Under the pieces are notes generated by a model. It saw nothing but the letters and a program-made list of their open reading frames with translations. It had not been told where the DNA came from and searched no databases. Below, piece after piece: positions 7,788 through 16,563 of a stretch of 30,969 nucleotides of DNA. Each line of letters starts with the position of its first letter. Within the stretch, counting starts at the first letter, position 1. Both the position numbers and the translations under genes were made by a program. Source of the DNA: JAZLFH01 sp045615705. GTDB lineage: Bacteria; Bacillota; Clostridia; UMGS1883. The stretch is from contig JAZLFH010000016.1 of NCBI GenBank assembly GCA_045615705.1, positions 1-30,969 of the forward strand, given 5' to 3'.

Positions 7788-8699
7788 ATGATAACAGCAC
7801 AAGCGGTTAAAGATTTAAGAGAAAAGACCGGTTGCGGTATGATGGACTGCAAAAAAGCCCTTACAGAAACAAACGGTGATGTTGAAAAAGCAATAGAATT
7901 CCTTCGTGAAAAAGGACTTGCAACAGCAACCAAGAAGGCAGGCAGAATTGCAAGCGAAGGTATTGTTGATGTTGTTATTGACGGAAAAGTAGGTGCAGTT
8001 GTTGAGGTTAACTCTGAAACAGACTTTGTCGGCAAAAATGCAGAATTCCGTACTTTTGTAAATAATGTTGCACAGCAGGTTATCCGTGATAATCCGGCAT
8101 CTGTTGATGCACTTTTGGACTCAACATACATTGCAAATCCTTCTCAGACGGTTAAGGATGCTCTTACAGAAAAAATTGCTACAATCGGGGAGAATATGAA
8201 TCTCCGCCGTTTTGCGAGATATGACGGAACTTTGGTTGGTTATATCCATGGCGGCGGAAGAATCGGTGTTATGGTTAAGTTTAACCTTTCCGATGAATCT
8301 AAGGCTGATACGGAAGAATTTAAGGCATACGCAAAAGACATTGCAATGCAGGTAGCGGCTGCTTATCCTCAGTACACAAATAAAAACGAAGTTTCTCAGG
8401 AAACCATAGATAAGGAAATGGCTATCTTAAAAGCTCAGGCAATTAATGAGGGCAAGCCCGAGGCAATTGCAGAGAAGATGGTACAGGGAAGAATCGGAAA
8501 GTATTACAAAGAGGTTTGCCTTGTAGAGCAACCGTTTGTAAAAGACCCCGATAAGAGTGTTTCCGCTTACACACAGGAAATGGGAAAGGCTATCGGTACA
8601 GACATTGAAATTGTAAGTTTTGTCCGCTTTGAAAAAGGCGAGGGTCTTGAGAAAAAAGAAGACAATTTCGCTGACGAAGTTGCCGGTATGATTAAATAA
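7788..8699 (+). CDS. tsf: Translation elongation factor Ts
   Basis: EF-Ts is the guanine-nucleotide exchange factor for EF-Tu. The start at 7788 is chosen over the in-frame ATG at 7779 because the AGGAAAGGA site lies nine bases before 7788 but abuts 7779, and because the family begins with MITAxxVKxLREKTG. It has 303 residues: an N-terminal UBA-like domain with GCGMMDCKKAL, the core TDFV motif (78-81) whose Asp and Phe disturb the Mg site of EF-Tu, and two core subdomains. The C-terminus ends in an acidic segment. It is co-transcribed with rpsB and followed 13 bases later by a strong terminator. Confidence 0.98.
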   Translation: MITAQAVKDLREKTGCGMMDCKKALTETNGDVEKAIEFLREKGLATATKKAGRIASEGIVDVVIDGKVGAVVEVNSETDFVGKNAEFRTFVNNVAQQVIRDNPASVDALLDSTYIANPSQTVKDALTEKIATIGENMNLRRFARYDGTLVGYIHGGGRIGVMVKFNLSDESKADTEEFKAYAKDIAMQVAAAYPQYTNKNEVSQETIDKEMAILKAQAINEGKPEAIAEKMVQGRIGKYYKEVCLVEQPFVKDPDKSVSAYTQEMGKAIGTDIEIVSFVRFEKGEGLEKKEDNFADEVAGMIK

Positions 8700-8712
8700 T
8701 TAAATATTTTTT

Positions 8713-8744
8713 AAAGGGAACACAATTTTTGTGTTCCCTTTTTT
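8713..8744 (+). terminator. Rho-independent terminator after tsf
   Basis: AAAGGGAACAC (8713-8723) pairs perfectly with GTGTTCCCTTT (8731-8741) around an AATTTTT loop, and the T run continues to 8744. It ends the rpsB-tsf transcript 13 bases after the stop. The dyad is symmetric but no opposing gene ends here. Confidence 0.9.
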
Positions 8745-8854
8745 GAAAAAGTATAGTATAATCTATTTGACAGGAAACTTTTTCTTAAAAATTACAAAAC
8801 CCTTATCGAAAAAATTTTTGTCGAATGGGCGACAGAATGGAGATTCCGATTAAA

Positions 8855-9562
8855 ATGAAATACAAAAGAATTTTACTTAAATTAAGCGGCGAAGCACTGG
8901 CAGGAGATAAAGGATTCGGACTTAACCAAGATGTTATCACAAATATCGCATCTACAATTAAAGAATGTGCGGAACTTGGTGTACAAATTGCGGTGGTTGT
9001 AGGCGGCGGAAACTTCTGGCGGGGAAGAACAAGCAAAAATATGGATAGTGCGAGAGCCGACTATATGGGTATGCTTGCAACTGCAATAAATGCACTTGCA
9101 CTTTGTGATGCACTCGAAAACGAAGGAGCAAACCCAAGGGTGCAGACTGCTATTGAAATGCGTCAAATTGCAGAACCTTATGTAAGAGGAAAGGCAAAGC
9201 ACCACCTTGAAAAAGGCAGAATAGTAATTTTTGGTTGCGGTACGGGTAATCCTTATTTTTCGACAGATACTGCGGCGGCACTTCGTGCAGCGGAAATGGG
9301 CGTTGAAGCCATACTTTTAGCAAAAAAAGTTGATGCGGTTTATGACAGCGACCCCAATATTAACAAAGATGCGGTAAAGTTTGACCATCTTTCGTTTAAA
9401 GAAGTTTTAAATCGTGATTTAAAAGTTATGGATTCTGCCGCAACAGCACTTTGCAAGGACAATAATATCCCGATAAGGGTCTTTGGACTTGATGATCCCG
9501 AAAATATCAAAAGAGTGCTTTTGGGTGAAACACTCGGAACTTTGGTTGATAATAATAACTAA
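8855..9562 (+). CDS. pyrH: UMP kinase
   Basis: This enzyme phosphorylates UMP to UDP in pyrimidine nucleotide synthesis and belongs to the amino-acid-kinase fold. The start at 8855 gives 235 residues, the family norm, and begins with MKYKRILLKLSGEALAG. In-frame ATGs at 8825 and 8837 would add 6-10 residues but have no ribosome binding site, whereas GGAG lies 12 bases before 8855. Motifs are KLSGEAL, VVGGGNFWRG for phosphate binding, DYMGMLATAINALAL, GTGNPYFSTDTAAALRA, and a late lysine-rich AKKVDAVYDSDP segment. The 109-base gap after the tsf terminator implies a separate promoter. frr follows 29 bases downstream. Confidence 0.97.
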   Translation: MKYKRILLKLSGEALAGDKGFGLNQDVITNIASTIKECAELGVQIAVVVGGGNFWRGRTSKNMDSARADYMGMLATAINALALCDALENEGANPRVQTAIEMRQIAEPYVRGKAKHHLEKGRIVIFGCGTGNPYFSTDTAAALRAAEMGVEAILLAKKVDAVYDSDPNINKDAVKFDHLSFKEVLNRDLKVMDSAATALCKDNNIPIRVFGLDDPENIKRVLLGETLGTLVDNNN

Positions 9563-9591
9563 GTAACAATATAATTTAAGGAGGCAGAAAA

Positions 9592-10146
9592 ATGAAATCA
9601 AACTACCCCGAAATTGAAGGAAAAATGAGAAAAGCAATTGACTTTTTGCTTGAAGAACTTGCAACAATCAGAGCAGGAAAGGCAAATGCGGCTGTTTTAG
9701 ACAAAATTATGGTTGATTACTATGGTTCAATGAGTAAGATAAACCAAGTTGCGGCAATAGCGACACCCGATCCGAGAACACTTACGATTCAGCCTTGGGA
9801 TGCAACGCTTACAAAAGAAATTGAAAAAGCGATTTTGGCTTCCGAATTGGGAATTACTCCGCAAAATGACGGAAAAATCATTCGCCTTTCATTCCCGCCC
9901 CTTACCGAGGAGAGAAGAAAGGAACTTACAAAGACAGTTGCCAAAAAAGGCGAAGATGCAAAAGTTACAATTCGCTCAATAAGAAGAGATTTCTTGGATA
10001 ATTACAAGGCAATGCAGAAAAAAAGTGAGATTACAGAGGACGATCTGAAAGGAATAGAAAAAGATATTCAAGACCTTACGGATTCGCACATTAAGGAAAT
10101 TGATTCTTTGGTAGAGAAGAAGAATAAAGACATATTAGAACTGTAA
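9592..10146 (+). CDS. frr: Ribosome recycling factor
   Basis: With EF-G, this protein splits post-termination ribosomes into subunits. The 184 residues match the family closely. Marks are the first helix (KMRKAIDFLLEELATIRAGKANAAVLD), the hinge with VDYYGSMSKINQVAAI, and ATPDPRTLTIQPWD; the last two helices are rich in Lys and Glu. AAGGAGG lies eight bases upstream. The gene sits in the conserved pyrH-frr-uppS-cdsA-dxr-rseP series, 13 bases before uppS. Confidence 0.99.
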   Translation: MKSNYPEIEGKMRKAIDFLLEELATIRAGKANAAVLDKIMVDYYGSMSKINQVAAIATPDPRTLTIQPWDATLTKEIEKAILASELGITPQNDGKIIRLSFPPLTEERRKELTKTVAKKGEDAKVTIRSIRRDFLDNYKAMQKKSEITEDDLKGIEKDIQDLTDSHIKEIDSLVEKKNKDILEL

Positions 10147-10159
10147 AGGAGAGTTTTGG

Positions 10160-10900
10160 ATGCTTTTTAAAAAGAAAAAGCCCAACTTTCAGATGGACCT
10201 TGAAAATTTACCTCGGCATATAGGAATAATAATGGACGGAAACGGAAGATGGGCGAAAAAAAGAAAAATGCCCAGAGCCTATGGTCATGCCGCAGGTGCA
10301 AAAACTTTTGAAAAGGTGGTAGAATACGCCGGAAATATCGGAGTTAAGATTGTTACGGTGTACGCACTTTCAACAGAAAACTGGAAAAGGCCCAAAGAGG
10401 AAATAGAAGAATTGATGAAACTCTTTGAGGACTATCTTGATCATGGTCTTGAACGACTTGCGGGCAGAGATGTAAAAGTTAATATGTTAGGCGATACTAC
10501 GGTCTTTTCCGAAGCTTTTCAAGAGAAAATGAGATATATGGAAAAGGCCACTGAAAACAACAGTGGTCTTTTGCTTAATGTTGCGGTAAATTACGGCGGA
10601 CGAGATGAAATAACTCATGCCGTAAAAAAAATAGCCGAGGAAGTATTGGAAGGCAGAATAAAGGTTGAAGAAATTTGCGAACAGACAATTTCCGATAATC
10701 TTTATACGAGTGGTCAATATGACCCTGACCTTATAATTCGCCCAAGCGGAGAATATCGTTTGAGTAACTTTTTGATTTGGCAAAGTGCGTACAGTGAATT
10801 TTGGTTTGACAATATATTGTGGCCTGATTTTAATGAAAAAGATTTGGACAGAGCAATCTTGGATTATCAAAAGAGAAACCGTCGTTTTGGCGGAGTTTGA
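10160..10900 (+). CDS. uppS: Isoprenyl transferase (undecaprenyl diphosphate synthase)
   Basis: This cis-prenyltransferase adds isopentenyl units to farnesyl diphosphate to make the undecaprenyl carrier used in peptidoglycan and wall-polymer synthesis. The 246 residues fit the family. HIGIIMDGNGRWAK carries the catalytic Asp26; ALSTENWKRP and the C-terminal RPSGEYRLSNFLIWQ and YSEFWF segments are signatures. AAAGGAG lies 9-10 bases upstream. The stop lies eight bases before the cdsA ATG. The substrate-supplying ispA lies further along the same strand. Confidence 0.97.
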   Translation: MLFKKKKPNFQMDLENLPRHIGIIMDGNGRWAKKRKMPRAYGHAAGAKTFEKVVEYAGNIGVKIVTVYALSTENWKRPKEEIEELMKLFEDYLDHGLERLAGRDVKVNMLGDTTVFSEAFQEKMRYMEKATENNSGLLLNVAVNYGGRDEITHAVKKIAEEVLEGRIKVEEICEQTISDNLYTSGQYDPDLIIRPSGEYRLSNFLIWQSAYSEFWFDNILWPDFNEKDLDRAILDYQKRNRRFGGV

Positions 10901-10908
10901 GGTATACT

Positions 10909-11715
10909 ATGAAAGAAAGACTTATAAGTGCATTTTTTGGATTGATAGTTTTTTTTGCAGTAATTTTAAGTGATGCATGGATAATGACAATCGCAATTAC
11001 ACTAATTACTGTTATTGCACTTTTGGAGGCGTATTCCGCACTCGGCAGTTTAAAAAAGAAATCATTAATTACATTGAGCCTGATAGTGCCGATTTGGCTG
11101 ATTGTTGAAAGATTTTTGGAAGGAACATACGAAAAGGAAGCCCTTTTTGTATATGCGGTGCTTCTTTTTACAGTTCTTATAGTTTTTAATAGTGATGTAA
11201 CATTTGCGGAAATTTCCAAAATCATGGTGCTTACACTTGTCATATCGGTATTTTTCGGATTTGTCGTTTTAATAAGACAAGGTGAGTTAGGCATATATAA
11301 TGTATGGATGGTATTTATTTGTGCTTGGATGACGGACAGCGGAGCATATTTTTCGGGCAGAGCGTTTGGAAAGCACAAACTATGCCCCGATGTAAGCCCC
11401 AAAAAGACGGTAGAAGGTGCAATAGGCGGAATAGTAACCTGTGTTGTTTCAATGCTGATATTCGGAATTGTAATATCGCATTTTTACGGTGATATTAGTG
11501 TGAATTTTGTATCTTTGTCGGTCTTGGGAGCAATTTCAAGCATCTTCGCACAACTTGGAGACCTCTCTATGTCATGCGTCAAGCGTGATGTGGGAGTAAA
11601 AGATTTCGGAAAAATTATGCCGGGACACGGCGGTGTACTTGACAGATTTGACAGTATTATGTTTGTGGCACCTTTATGTTATTATTTAATAAATATATAT
11701 CCTCCTTTAAGGTGA
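10909..11715 (+). CDS. cdsA: Phosphatidate cytidylyltransferase
   Basis: This membrane enzyme makes CDP-diacylglycerol from phosphatidate and CTP, the branch point of phospholipid synthesis. It has 268 residues with about seven or eight membrane segments. The signature DSGAYFSGRAFGKHKL, then SPKKTVEGAIGG, and the C-terminal SCVKRDVGVKDFGKIMPGHGGVLDR are all present. The ATG at 10909 has GAGG six bases upstream; a TTG at 10897 overlapping the uppS stop would add four residues but leaves no space for a ribosome binding site. dxr follows after five bases. Confidence 0.96.
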   Translation: MKERLISAFFGLIVFFAVILSDAWIMTIAITLITVIALLEAYSALGSLKKKSLITLSLIVPIWLIVERFLEGTYEKEALFVYAVLLFTVLIVFNSDVTFAEISKIMVLTLVISVFFGFVVLIRQGELGIYNVWMVFICAWMTDSGAYFSGRAFGKHKLCPDVSPKKTVEGAIGGIVTCVVSMLIFGIVISHFYGDISVNFVSLSVLGAISSIFAQLGDLSMSCVKRDVGVKDFGKIMPGHGGVLDRFDSIMFVAPLCYYLINIYPPLR

Positions 11716-11720
11716 TTTAA

Positions 11721-12845
11721 TTGAAAAAAATAAGTATTTTAGGTTCAACAGGTTCAATAGGGACACAAGCACTTGAAGTTTGCACCGAGTCGAATGAACT
11801 TGAAGCGGTAGCAATTTGTGCAAATTCAAATGTTTCTGTGATGGAACAAGAAATAAGAAAATATAAGCCTCGTTTTGCAGCACTCTTAGATGAAAAAAGT
11901 GCAAGGGATTTAGAAGTAAGGGTAAAAGATACCAACACCATTGTCCGTGGCGGTGAAAGTGCAATCGAAGAGTGTGCAACTTATAAAGATGCAGACACAA
12001 CATTGGCATCAATTGTCGGAATTGCGGGATTAAAACCTACAATTTCCGCAATCAAAGCCGGAAAGAACATTGCTCTTGCAAACAAGGAAACATTAGTAAC
12101 AGCAGGAGATATTGTAAAAAAATTGGTAAAAGAGCATAATGTCAGTCTTCTTCCCGTTGACAGTGAGCATAGTGCGATTTTTCAGTCGATAGGCAGAGAC
12201 AGAGCATATCTTAAAAAGATACTCTTGACGGCATCGGGTGGACCGTTTTTCGGAAAGACCAAAGAAGAACTTGCAGATGTCAAAAAAGAGGATGCATTAA
12301 AGCACCCGAACTGGTCGATGGGAAGTAAAATTACCATTGACAGTGCAACATTGGTAAACAAAGGACTTGAAGTTATTGAGGCGATGCACCTTTTTGATGT
12401 TTCGCAAGACGATATTGAAGTTGTAATTCACAGAGAAAGCATAGTACATTCATTGGTTGAGTTTTGCGACAATTCAGTTATAGGGCAGTTGGGGTATCCG
12501 AGTATGAAACTTCCTATTTCTTACGCACTGCACTATCCCGAAAGGAAAATACCGATAGGGGACAGTCTTGACCTTAAAAAAATAGGTAAACTCACATTTT
12601 ACGATGTGGACAGTGAAACTTTTCCGGCAATAGAACTTGCAAAAAAAGCGGCAAGAATCGGAGGAACAATGCCGTGCGTATTTAACGGAGCAAATGAAAA
12701 GGCAGTTTTTGAATTTTTGCATGACAAGTGCAAATTTCTTGAAATATGTGAGAGAATAGAAAGAGTGATGGATAATCACAAAGTTATAAAGAATCCAACG
12801 CTTGATGACATAATAGAGAGTGATTTATGGGCAAGAAAGGAATAA
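11721..12845 (+). CDS. dxr: 1-deoxy-D-xylulose-5-phosphate reductoisomerase
   Basis: This enzyme converts DXP to 2-C-methylerythritol 4-phosphate with NADPH, the second MEP-pathway step, and is the target of fosmidomycin. The start is a TTG at 11721, with AAGGTGAT just upstream, because the NADPH-binding motif GSTGSIG (8-14) must be near the N-terminus and no ATG serves. It has 374 residues. NKETLVTAGD (121-130), the metal ligands Asp147 and Glu149 in PVDSEHSAIFQ, and the C-terminal helical domain are present. It is co-transcribed with cdsA and rseP; its pathway partner dxs is in the opposite-strand unit at the left end of the window. Confidence 0.97.
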   Translation: MKKISILGSTGSIGTQALEVCTESNELEAVAICANSNVSVMEQEIRKYKPRFAALLDEKSARDLEVRVKDTNTIVRGGESAIEECATYKDADTTLASIVGIAGLKPTISAIKAGKNIALANKETLVTAGDIVKKLVKEHNVSLLPVDSEHSAIFQSIGRDRAYLKKILLTASGGPFFGKTKEELADVKKEDALKHPNWSMGSKITIDSATLVNKGLEVIEAMHLFDVSQDDIEVVIHRESIVHSLVEFCDNSVIGQLGYPSMKLPISYALHYPERKIPIGDSLDLKKIGKLTFYDVDSETFPAIELAKKAARIGGTMPCVFNGANEKAVFEFLHDKCKFLEICERIERVMDNHKVIKNPTLDDIIESDLWARKE

Positions 12846-12848
12846 AAA

Positions 12849-13862
12849 ATGGCGATAATAATTACCATAATAGGATTTTGTCTTATGGTGCTGTTGCACG
12901 AATTGGGACATTTTCTTACGGCAAAGTCTTTTTCTGTTCCGGTGGAAGAATTTTCAATAGGAATGGGACCCAAACTTTTTTCCTTTGAAAAAGGGGGAAC
13001 GCAGTATGCTTTCAGAATACTTCCTCTCGGCGGATATGTAAAACTTGAAGGCGAAAACGAAGAAAGTAAAAATGCATACGCTTTTTCTAACATTCATCCG
13101 TTTAAAAAGATTGTGATTTTGTGTGCGGGAGCATTTATGAATGTGCTTTTGGGATTTGTACTTTTTGTATTTATGAACACAAGTATATATCTCGGTGTAG
13201 GCACTAATGTAATATCAGAGGTATCAAGTGGCTCTGTGGCGGAAAGTGCAGGAATCTTAGCCGGCGATAAAATCATAATGGTTGATAACCAAACGATAGG
13301 CGACAGAAACGATTTTTCAAAAGAATTGGAAAGAGTCGGGGCAAATTCTTTAACCGTTACACTGATTCGTAACGGTGAAGAAAAATCAATTTCAATAACT
13401 CCCGAGTTTGAAGATAACAGATATATAATCGGTGTTTACTTTAAGCCGAGGCGAAAGAACTTTGATGAAGTAATAAGGGACGCATTTAACGACAGCCTTA
13501 CGGCAGGGAAACTGGTTTTTACTTCTTTAAAAGGACTTTTATCGGGACAATACGGCATAGATGAGATGAGCGGTCCTGTTGGGATTGTAACGGTTGTAGG
13601 TGAGGTTACAAAAGACAGCGGAAACTATTTTTGGATTGAAATTTTGTGGCTTTTCGGACTTATAAGTATAAATCTCGGAATATTTAATTTGCTCCCGATA
13701 CCGGCACTTGACGGCGGAAGTGTAATATTTTCATTTTTGGAACTTTTAAGCGGAAAGAAACTAAATCAAAACATCTTAGGATATATAAATACCGTTGGTC
13801 TTGCACTTTTACTTTTGCTTTCGCTATTTGTTATGACAAATGATATTATAAAACTTTTTTAA
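12849..13862 (+). CDS. rseP: RIP zinc metalloprotease (site-2 protease, RseP/RasP family)
   Basis: This intramembrane protease cuts membrane-anchored regulators such as anti-sigma factors and leftover signal peptides. The 337 residues contain the HExxH zinc motif at His17-Glu18-His21 in the first membrane helix, a PDZ domain (about 110-190), and the C-terminal LLPIPALDGG with the third zinc ligand Asp288. There are about four membrane helices. It starts three bases after the dxr stop with AAAGGA upstream. In many Firmicutes ispG and polC come next; here nusB does. Confidence 0.96.
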   Translation: MAIIITIIGFCLMVLLHELGHFLTAKSFSVPVEEFSIGMGPKLFSFEKGGTQYAFRILPLGGYVKLEGENEESKNAYAFSNIHPFKKIVILCAGAFMNVLLGFVLFVFMNTSIYLGVGTNVISEVSSGSVAESAGILAGDKIIMVDNQTIGDRNDFSKELERVGANSLTVTLIRNGEEKSISITPEFEDNRYIIGVYFKPRRKNFDEVIRDAFNDSLTAGKLVFTSLKGLLSGQYGIDEMSGPVGIVTVVGEVTKDSGNYFWIEILWLFGLISINLGIFNLLPIPALDGGSVIFSFLELLSGKKLNQNILGYINTVGLALLLLLSLFVMTNDIIKLF

Positions 13863-13874
13863 GGAGAACATACA

Positions 13875-14315
13875 ATGGGAAGAAAAAAAGCACGGGAGGA
13901 CGCATTAAAACTTATTTTCAGCCTCTCAAAAAAAGAAAAAACCGATATCAGGTGTGTTATGGACAGGTATTTTTCTGAGGTTGCAAACGGGGACGAAAAG
14001 TGGGCACTTACGGAAAATGACGATTCGGATTTTGAATATGTGGAAAATGTTGTATGCGGTGTGCTTGAAAATATTGACGAAATAGATAAAGACATAGAAA
14101 AAAATCTCAAAGGATGGACATTGGGCAGAATTCCGCAAACTGACCTTGCCGTTTTAAGACTTGCGTTTTTTGAGATTGAAAACCGTGGCGACATACCGCA
14201 TAAAATAAGTGCAAACGAAGCAGTCGAACTTGCAAAAATGTACGGAACGGACAGAAGCGGAGCATTTGTAAACGGAGTTTTAGGTTCGTTTTTAAAGGAT
14301 AAAGAAAATGCCTGA
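13875..14315 (+). CDS. nusB: Transcription antitermination protein NusB
   Basis: NusB with S10 (NusE) binds boxA RNA to support rRNA antitermination. It has 146 residues and is all-helical. Family marks are the N-terminal KKAREDALKLIFSL, then LKGWTLGRIPQTDLAVLRLAFFEI, the ISANEAVELAKMYGTDRSGAFVNGVLG segment and a short basic end. An AAGGAG lies upstream, 12 bases after the rseP stop. Its stop overlaps xseA by eight bases, indicating translational coupling. Confidence 0.95.
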   Translation: MGRKKAREDALKLIFSLSKKEKTDIRCVMDRYFSEVANGDEKWALTENDDSDFEYVENVVCGVLENIDEIDKDIEKNLKGWTLGRIPQTDLAVLRLAFFEIENRGDIPHKISANEAVELAKMYGTDRSGAFVNGVLGSFLKDKENA

Positions 14316-15519
14316 CAGAAGAATTGCAACCGTAACCCAAATTAACAACTATATAAAGTCAATTTTTGAGCAGATGCCGGTTCTCTCAAATATTTGGATT
14401 AAAGGCGAGATTTCAAACCTTAAAATGCACTCATCGGGGCATATATATCTCACATTAAAGGACGAAAATTCGGTCATTCGTGCGGTAATGTTTCGATACA
14501 GTGCGGAAAAACTTTCTTTTAATCCGAAAGACGGCACAATGGTGCTTGCACGAGGCAAAATTTCTGTATACGAGCGTGGGGGAGATTACCAACTCTATAT
14601 AGAAGAAATGGAAGAATTCGGCAAGGGCGACCTTTATGTTCAGTTTGAAAAATTAAAAGAAAAACTTTCAAAGGAAGGACTTTTTGACGAGGATAAAAAG
14701 AAAAAAATCTGCCGATTCCCTCAAAAAATCGGCATTGCAACAAGTCCTACCGGGGCTGCTGTACGAGATATGATAAATGTTTTGACCAGAAGGTACCCAA
14801 TAGTTGAAGTCATACTTTATCCGTGCCTGGTACAGGGTGAAAATGCATCAAAAAGCATAGTAAAAGCGATAGAATACTTTAACAGCCGTAATGATATAGA
14901 TACACTTATCGTGGGTCGGGGAGGCGGTTCTATTGAGGATTTGTGGGCATTCAACGAAGAAGAAACCGCAAGAGCAATCTTTAATTCAAAAATACCTGTC
15001 ATTTCTGCGGTTGGGCATGAAACAGACTTTACCATATCGGACTTCGCGGCAGATTTAAGAGCACCTACTCCGAGTGCGGGAGCGGAACTTGCAACACCTG
15101 ATGTAAAAGAACTTTTATCAATGGTCTTAGTGTATAAAACAAAAGCACAAAAGATAATAAATGACAGAATCGAAAAAGAAAAAAAGGTTTTGTCCCTTCT
15201 TTCGGAGCGTGGCGGAGTACAAGGACTGAAAAGGAAAATCGGAGATTTTGAGATAGCACTTGACAGAGAAAAAGAAAGACTTTTTGAATCACAAAAAAGA
15301 ATAGACAAAGAAAAAAGGAACTCGTTGTCATCACTTATAAATCGTCTTGACGGAGTAAGTCCGCTTTCGGTTATGTCAAGGGGATATGCTTTTTTGAGTA
15401 AAGATAAAAAAGCGGTTCGTTCAATAGATGACATAAATGTAAATGACAAAATAGTAATCACTTTACAAGACGGAAGTGCAAATTGCGAAGTGAAGGAGAT
15501 AGAAAAAAATGAAATTTGA
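14308..15519 (+). CDS. xseA: Exodeoxyribonuclease VII large subunit
   Basis: This is the catalytic subunit of a single-strand-specific exonuclease that acts in both directions and serves in repair. It has 403 residues. An N-terminal OB-fold (about 1-100, with SNIWIKGEISNLK and SGHIYLTLKD) precedes the catalytic core, which shows IGIATSPTGAAVRDMINVL, VGRGGGSIEDLWAFNEE and PVISAVGHETDFTISDFAADLRAPTPSAGAE. A coiled-coil and C-terminal SPLSVMSRGYAFL follow. The start lies inside nusB (overlap eight bases, AAAGGA upstream) and its end overlaps xseB by 11 bases. Confidence 0.98.
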   Translation: MPDRRIATVTQINNYIKSIFEQMPVLSNIWIKGEISNLKMHSSGHIYLTLKDENSVIRAVMFRYSAEKLSFNPKDGTMVLARGKISVYERGGDYQLYIEEMEEFGKGDLYVQFEKLKEKLSKEGLFDEDKKKKICRFPQKIGIATSPTGAAVRDMINVLTRRYPIVEVILYPCLVQGENASKSIVKAIEYFNSRNDIDTLIVGRGGGSIEDLWAFNEEETARAIFNSKIPVISAVGHETDFTISDFAADLRAPTPSAGAELATPDVKELLSMVLVYKTKAQKIINDRIEKEKKVLSLLSERGGVQGLKRKIGDFEIALDREKERLFESQKRIDKEKRNSLSSLINRLDGVSPLSVMSRGYAFLSKDKKAVRSIDDINVNDKIVITLQDGSANCEVKEIEKNEI

Positions 15520-15706
15520 AGAAGCACTGAAAAAACTTGAAGAAACAGTAAAAAAACTTGAATCGGGCGAAATTGAACTTGTTGAGTCAATAGAACTTTT
15601 TGAAGAGGGCGTAAAACTTGTTAAGGAATGCGAAAAAATTTTGTCAAACGCAGAAATTAAAGTAAAGACCCTTTCGGAAGAAGGATTAGAGCAAAATGAA
15701 GTTTGA
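15509..15706 (+). CDS. xseB: Exodeoxyribonuclease VII small subunit
   Basis: The 65-residue helical protein binds the coiled-coil of XseA in a multi-copy complex. Visible marks are FEEALKKLEETVKKLESGE and LVESIELFEEGVKLVKECEKIL, which match the family. The ATG is 11 bases inside the end of xseA and the stop is 11 bases inside ispA. GAAGGAGAT lies within xseA just upstream. The overlaps favour coupled translation of the two subunits. Confidence 0.95.
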   Translation: MKFEEALKKLEETVKKLESGEIELVESIELFEEGVKLVKECEKILSNAEIKVKTLSEEGLEQNEV

Positions 15707-16562
15707 AAGTAAGTATAATTTGTATTCTGAATATGTTGAGAAAGCCCTGTTTAAAGCACTTAATAATGTCAAGGAAAAAAACAGAGTTTATGAAGCAATG
15801 AAATACAGTTTAACGGCAGGCGGGAAAAGACTCAGACCCGTTTTGGCACTTTCCGTGTGTGAAGCATACGGCAAGAACAAAAAAGAAGCGATAAATCTTG
15901 CGGCAGCACTTGAAATGGTTCATACATATTCTTTAATACATGATGATTTGCCGTGTATGGACAATGACGATTACCGCAGACATAAAAAATCTTGCCATAA
16001 GCAGTTCGATGAGGCAACTGCACTGTTGGCGGGAGATGCTCTTTTAACCATGGCGTTTGAAATGATTGAAAAAAGTACGCTCTCATATAAGAAAAAGTGT
16101 ATGGCGGTAAAAGTTTTGTCAGAATATGCAGGGGTTTCGGGAATGGTCGGCGGACAAATTTTGGACCTCGAAGCAGAAAAGAAAAAAGAAGATATAAAAG
16201 GACTCAGAAAAATACACTCTTTAAAGACGGGTGCACTTATAAAAGCATCTGTTAATATGGGGGAAATTGCATCAAAAGGAACATACGGTATGCTTGATGA
16301 ATTTTCGGAGGCTCTCGGAATGGCGTTTCAAATAAGAGATGACATATTAGATGTCGAAAGCAGTCGTGAAGAACTCGGAAAAACAGTAAAAAAAGACGAA
16401 AAAAGCGATAAGTCAACATTTGTTTCCGTATGTGGTATTGATGAAGCAAAAAAAACACTTGATGAAGAAACAAAAAAAGCAAAAAAAGCACTCGGTGTGC
16501 TTGGCGATAAAAAAGAATTCCTGACGGAACTTTCGGATTATTTACTCACGAGGAGAAATTAG
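15696..16562 (+). CDS. ispA: Polyprenyl (farnesyl/geranylgeranyl) diphosphate synthase
   Basis: This trans-prenyltransferase joins isopentenyl and dimethylallyl diphosphates into farnesyl diphosphate, or possibly a longer product. It has 288 residues with both aspartate-rich motifs: HDDLPCMDNDD (first Asp pair 83-84) and RDDILD (215-219). The RxxxGGKRLRP diphosphate-binding segment is near residue 40. Chain length cannot be read with certainty; its neighbours (xseA-xseB) and size match the farnesyl type that feeds UppS. The start overlaps xseB by 11 bases, and the next gene begins one base after its stop. Confidence 0.95.
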   Translation: MKFESKYNLYSEYVEKALFKALNNVKEKNRVYEAMKYSLTAGGKRLRPVLALSVCEAYGKNKKEAINLAAALEMVHTYSLIHDDLPCMDNDDYRRHKKSCHKQFDEATALLAGDALLTMAFEMIEKSTLSYKKKCMAVKVLSEYAGVSGMVGGQILDLEAEKKKEDIKGLRKIHSLKTGALIKASVNMGEIASKGTYGMLDEFSEALGMAFQIRDDILDVESSREELGKTVKKDEKSDKSTFVSVCGIDEAKKTLDEETKKAKKALGVLGDKKEFLTELSDYLLTRRN

Positions 16563-16563
16563 T

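Noticed and set aside
8757..8797. Promoter for pyrH: a perfect TATAAT (8757-8762) and a perfect TTGACA (8767-8772).
   Set aside because: They are in the wrong order to form one promoter, the TATAAT has no -35 at 16-18 bases, and the TTGACA has no good -10 at 16-18 bases. A promoter is expected here but I cannot place it.
8825..8854. Upstream in-frame ATGs for pyrH (8825, 8837).
   Set aside because: Neither has a ribosome binding site, and the family N-terminus starts at 8855.
13859..14329. A 156-codon minus-strand frame opposite nusB, and a 257-codon one opposite xseA (14817-15590).
   Set aside because: Both are antisense to clearly conserved genes, with Ser/Phe-rich low-complexity translations typical of the reverse strand of Lys/Glu-rich coding DNA.
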